From an uncultured Sutterella sp. (GTDB lineage Bacteria > Pseudomonadota > Gammaproteobacteria > Burkholderiales > Burkholderiaceae_F): 7,535 bases of DNA. Below are positions 4,809 to 7,535 of this stretch, in pieces. Under the pieces are notes generated by a model. That model saw only the letters and a program-made list of their open reading frames with translations, was not told where the DNA came from and made no database searches. The position numbers and the translations under genes are program-made. The DNA lies in contig CAAGAT010000051.1 in assembly GCA_900767875.1 (NCBI GenBank), forward strand, positions 1-7,535, given 5' to 3'. Position 1 is the stretch's first letter. Each line of letters begins with the position of its first letter.

Positions 4809-7225
4809 TACAGGGTCTCCGTGTTGTCCTTGACGAGCACTTCGCGCTTGCCCGCGGGATTGGGTTTGCTGACGATCCCGGCCGCCTCCATGCTCTCCAA
4901 AAGATTGGCCGCACGGTTGTAGCCGATGTTAAAGCGCCGCTGCACAAAGCTCGTGGCGGCTCTCTTGTGTTCGATGACCATCCGCACGGCCTCGTCATAC
5001 AAGGGATCGTTTTCACCCGTGCGGCGCACGCCGGGGGCCCCGGCTTCGCCCGCCGCGCCCCCGCCCACGTCGCCTTCGGTGACGGCGTCGACATACTCGG
5101 GCGCGCCCTGGGTCTTGAGTTCGTCCACCACGCGTAGCACTTCGTTTTCGGCCACCATGCAGCCCTGAACACGCTGCACGCCCTGTCCGGGTCGCTTAAA
5201 GAGCATGTCGCCGCGGCCCAAGAGGTCCTGCGCCCCGGTGTCATCGAGAACCACTTGACTATCGAACCGGCTGGCGACCTGGAAACAGATACGCGCCACG
5301 ATGTTGGCCTTGATAAGGGGCGTGACGATATCCACGCTCGGGCGTTGCGTCGCCAGCACCAAATGGATGCCCGCGGCACGCGCCTTTTGCGCCAGACGCA
5401 TGATCTGCGTTTCGACCTGCTTGCGGTTGACAAGAATCAGGTCGGCCAACTCGTCGATGAAGCACACGATGTAGGCAAAGGGCTTCAAGGGCTTGTAGGG
5501 TTGACCGTTTTCGGGCGACAGATCAAAGGGATCCATAAGGGGGGCACCCGCAGCAATCGCCGCGTTGATCTTGTCGTTGAAGCTATCGAAGCTTCGCACG
5601 CCCAACTTACTCATGAGGCTGTAGCGACGGTCCATCTCGTTGACGAGCCAGTTGAGAGCGTTGGAGGCTTTGTTCATGTCCGTGACCACCGGGCAGAGCA
5701 GGTGCGGAATGTCCTGATAAAGCGAAAACTCCACCGTCTTGGGGTCAATGAGCACCAAACGCAGGCGATCGGGCGTGCTCTTATAAAGGAGCGAGAGGAT
5801 CATCGTGTTGATGCACACGGACTTGCCCGAGCCCGTCGTGCCGCCCACGAGCAGGTGCGGCATGCGCGCCAGATCGACGACCACCGGCTTGCCCGCGATG
5901 TCCTTGCCCAAGGCCAGCGAGAGCGACGAGCGGCTCTCGGTAAAGTCGGGACTGCCGATGATTTCCTTGAGGTACACCGCCAGGCGCTGCTTGCTGCCGT
6001 TGGGAATCTCCAGCCCCATGTAGGGCTTGCCCGGAATGACCGAGACCACGCGCACGGAGTCGACCGACAACGAGCGCGTCAGGTCCCGTCGGATGTCGTC
6101 GACGCGGCTGCCCTTGACGCCCGGCGCCAATTCGAGCCAGTACTGCGTGATGACGGGACCGGCCTGTGCGCCCACGACCTGCGCGTCAATGCGGTAGGTC
6201 TTGAGCTTGGTTTCAATCAGGCGACTGATCTTTTCGACGGTCTCGCTGCTGATGCCCTGGCGTTCGGCCGGGGGACTTTCGAGAATGTCGAGGTCCGGCG
6301 CGTGCGGCGTGACGGGCGCATCGGGGTCGGGGGCCGCTGCGGCCGGCTTGGCCTTGGGCTTGGCCGCGCTCTTTTTCTTGGCGGCGGCCACGGCGGCGGG
6401 TAGCGAATCCTGCGCCCAGGGCACATCGTCCGCGGCCGCTTCGCTTTGGGCGGCCTGCGGCTCGGCCTCGTCAGCCGTAACCTCAGACTTGGCCTCTTCC
6501 TTGGCCTTGGGACGCGAGAAGGTAAAGAACTTGACGATGCGCTCAAAAATGCGGCCGATGCGCTCGGCCACGTCAAACCAGGAAAAACCGAACACAAAGG
6601 ACATGCCCGCGGCCAGAAGCAGCCCAAAGAGAATGGTCGAGCCCCAGATGCCCAAAAAGGGCGTCACTTGGCTGGCGACAAACTGCCCGTAAAGGCCCCC
6701 GCCCCCTAAGGGGAGCTTGAGGCCCAGATATCCGAACTGCAGGGTTTCCAATCCCACCGAGGCGCTCATGAGCACTACAAAGCCCAGCCCCATCGACCAG
6801 GGCCGAAGGCTAAAGGGCATCGTGTTGGCGCGCGCCCACAGCGCCCGGACCATCTGCACGCCGGCAAAGGCCAGCACCACCGGCGCCCACCAGGCCGAGC
6901 GGCCCAGCAGCCAATAGGAAAAATCCGCGGCCCAGGCTCCGAAAATGCCGCACAGATTGGCGGCCTTTTGCGTGCCCGTTTCCGAAAAACCCGGGTCGGC
7001 GGGCGCATAGGTGGCCAGGGAAATGGCAAAGAGCACCGCCAGGGTCAGACACACGACCCAGCCGCCTGCGGTCATGAGGTACCCTGCCGCGGCCGAAATG
7101 CGCGAGAGCGCTTCGCTGCGCGCGGCCCTGGCCTGTTCCTTGGCAGCCATCTGGTCGGCGCGCTCCTGCGCCTTTTTGTTTTCTCGCCATTCGCTGGCGA
7201 TCGCGGGTTTCTTGGTTTTTCGCAT
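4808..7225 (-). CDS. ftsK: DNA translocase FtsK
   Basis: FtsK is a septal membrane protein that pumps chromosome ends apart and activates XerCD at dif. The 805 residues divide clearly. The cytosolic N-terminus is basic (1-45). Four hydrophobic segments follow at about 46-73, 110-130, 143-165 and 193-216, with a periplasmic loop in between. A short Ala/Pro/Lys/Glu-rich linker runs from about 238 to 315. The motor domains carry Walker A GGTTGSGKS at 461-469 and Walker B FIDELADL at 589-596, with LATQRPSVDI at 624-633. The winged-helix gamma domain, which reads KOPS and touches XerD, covers about 740-805 with FNIGYNRAANLLESMEAAGIV. The linker is far shorter than in E. coli FtsK (about 1,330 residues in total); short linkers are usual in betaproteobacteria. 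The ATG at 7225 lacks a visible ribosome binding site, and Met26 (at 7150, with AGGAG about 12 bases upstream) is an alternative start. Upstream codons reach a stop with no other start codon. Confidence 0.97.
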   Translation of the reverse strand: MRKTKKPAIASEWRENKKAQERADQMAAKEQARAARSEALSRISAAAGYLMTAGGWVVCLTLAVLFAISLATYAPADPGFSETGTQKAANLCGIFGAWAADFSYWLLGRSAWWAPVVLAFAGVQMVRALWARANTMPFSLRPWSMGLGFVVLMSASVGLETLQFGYLGLKLPLGGGGLYGQFVASQVTPFLGIWGSTILFGLLLAAGMSFVFGFSWFDVAERIGRIFERIVKFFTFSRPKAKEEAKSEVTADEAEPQAAQSEAAADDVPWAQDSLPAAVAAAKKKSAAKPKAKPAAAAPDPDAPVTPHAPDLDILESPPAERQGISSETVEKISRLIETKLKTYRIDAQVVGAQAGPVITQYWLELAPGVKGSRVDDIRRDLTRSLSVDSVRVVSVIPGKPYMGLEIPNGSKQRLAVYLKEIIGSPDFTESRSSLSLALGKDIAGKPVVVDLARMPHLLVGGTTGSGKSVCINTMILSLLYKSTPDRLRLVLIDPKTVEFSLYQDIPHLLCPVVTDMNKASNALNWLVNEMDRRYSLMSKLGVRSFDSFNDKINAAIAAGAPLMDPFDLSPENGQPYKPLKPFAYIVCFIDELADLILVNRKQVETQIMRLAQKARAAGIHLVLATQRPSVDIVTPLIKANIVARICFQVASRFDSQVVLDDTGAQDLLGRGDMLFKRPGQGVQRVQGCMVAENEVLRVVDELKTQGAPEYVDAVTEGDVGGGAAGEAGAPGVRRTGENDPLYDEAVRMVIEHKRAATSFVQRRFNIGYNRAANLLESMEAAGIVSKPNPAGKREVLVKDNTETL

Positions 7226-7417
7226 AGTGCAGAGATTATAGGGATAGGGCGCTTTGACGACGCGCTTGCCAAAAGCGCCTTAGGACTGATTTTCCGCGCT
7301 TTTTTCTCCCGGGCCGCCCAAACTTATACATTTGGCAAAAATTCGGTTCTCAAACTCATTAATTCCTGAGTGATTTTGTCGGATATACTGCACGCATCAA
7401 CATTCCGTTTTTCTGTT
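7226..7417. other. Gene-free intergenic region upstream of ftsK
   Basis: No coding region is supported here. The stretch holds the -10 box described for ftsK and a hairpin with 8-base arms AAAAGCGC (7271-7278) and GCGCTTTT (7296-7303). That hairpin is followed by further T on the plus strand, so it could be a weak terminator. There is also an imperfect operator-like inverted repeat, ACTCA-8-TGAGT (7354-7371), lying 12 bases before a TATACT (7384-7389) on the plus strand. In many Burkholderiales and in enterics the gene next to this cluster is divergent, often trxB; here the IS end follows instead. Confidence 0.4.
7235..7240 (-). promoter_or_regulatory. -10 box of a probable ftsK promoter
   Basis: The minus strand reads TATAAT at 7240-7235, a perfect -10 consensus, only nine bases before the ftsK ATG. 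I see no good -35 box at 16-18 bases (GCGTCG is at the expected place). Transcription would start near 7228, leaving almost no leader. Either the mRNA is leaderless, translation starts at Met26, or this box is not the main promoter. Confidence 0.45.
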
Positions 7418-7436
7418 TTAGCCTCAATTTTGCATG

Positions 7437-7461
7437 AAGCCCCTGGAAACAGGGCTTTTTT
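7437..7461 (+). terminator. Terminator hairpin just inside the IS end (right copy)
   Basis: AAGCCCCTG (one bulged C) pairs with CAGGGCTT around a GAAA loop and is followed by six T in all (7456-7461). The loop is a stable GNRA tetraloop. The stem is longer than in the left copy, because two of the bases that differ between copies form an additional pair. It faces transcripts entering the IS from the ftsK side. Confidence 0.75.
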
Positions 7462-7517
7462 CAACGAGGGAAATCTGTGTAATTCGTTGATTTAAAAAAG
7501 AAAAAGACGTTGCCCGA

Positions 7518-7526
7518 TGGTATAAT
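7518..7526 (+). promoter_or_regulatory. Extended -10 promoter of the right-hand IS transposase
   Basis: TGGTATAAT is a full extended -10 element (TG-n-TATAAT) reading out of the window toward the expected transposase start. No good -35 box is seen at the usual distance, which fits an extended -10 promoter. The left copy has TGGTGGAAT at the same place, so its promoter is probably weaker. Confidence 0.5.
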
Positions 7527-7535
7527 AGAGTGTAG

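Larger units (their letters stand above)
7418..7535 (+). mobile_element. Insertion sequence, 5' end (right copy, inverted)
   Basis: This is the second copy of the IS end found at 178-295, in the opposite orientation and about 86% identical over 118 bases by hand count. It starts at TTAGCC (7418) and runs off the window. By comparison with the left copy, the transposase start codon should lie about 35 bases past the window end. The divergence suggests two related elements or an old duplication rather than a recent transposition event. Confidence 0.68.

Noticed and set aside
5255..6403. A 382-residue open frame on the plus strand opposite ftsK
   Set aside because: It is antisense to the FtsK motor domains and is rich in His, Arg and Asp, as expected from complementing FtsK codons.
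7241..7249. KOPS-like motif GGGATAGGG near the ftsK start
   Set aside because: It has one base too many between the G runs for GGGNAGGG, and a single site near the gene would not be meaningful.
7226..7417. LexA box or other SOS operator upstream of ftsK, as known in E. coli
   Set aside because: I searched for CTG-N10-CAG and found no match in this interval.
1..7535. CRISPR array, tRNA, rRNA or phage genes
   Set aside because: No regularly spaced repeats, no tRNA-like cloverleaf and no phage-type genes were seen on either strand.

Overview
The window looks like a piece of a betaproteobacterial chromosome, probably Burkholderiales. The core proteins (a short, roughly 800-residue FtsK, LolA, RarA and SerS) look most like betaproteobacterial versions, and a member of the Sutterellaceae would fit. 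That placement is inference from protein character, because no database search was possible. The gene order ftsK-lolA-rarA-serS is the well-known conserved cluster, also seen in gammaproteobacteria such as E. coli.

Layout. At the left edge (1-295) is the end of an insertion sequence (IS) on the minus strand: the first 47 codons of a transposase, its upstream region, and a terminator hairpin just inside the IS end. Next comes an AT-richer accessory island (about 300-1150) with a complete type II toxin-antitoxin pair on the plus strand. It encodes a ribbon-helix-helix DUF1778 antitoxin (TacA-like) and an overlapping GNAT acetyltransferase toxin (TacT-like), behind a promoter with operator-like repeats. 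Two terminators lie in the convergent gap 1151-1293, one for each strand.

From 1294 to 7225 the minus strand carries the GC-rich core cluster, transcribed right to left: ftsK (DNA translocase at the septum), lolA (periplasmic lipoprotein carrier, coupled to ftsK by a TAATG overlap), rarA (replication-associated AAA+ ATPase) and serS (seryl-tRNA synthetase). A 113-base leader with two strong hairpins precedes serS. Upstream of ftsK is a gene-free intergenic stretch (7226-7417) holding a consensus -10 box very close to the ftsK start codon.

The right edge (7418-7535) is a second, diverged copy of the same IS end, in inverted orientation and with its transposase pointing out of the window. The two ends align without gaps over 118 bases, with about 17 differences by my count (roughly 86% identity).

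The core genes are housekeeping genes for chromosome segregation and division, envelope lipoprotein transport, replication maintenance and translation. The accessory content is the toxin-antitoxin pair and the two flanking IS ends. I see no CRISPR array, tRNA, rRNA or clearly new multi-gene system. The most interesting points are the paired IS ends with built-in terminators, the altered acetyl-CoA loop of the toxin, the structured serS leader and the near-leaderless ftsK start.
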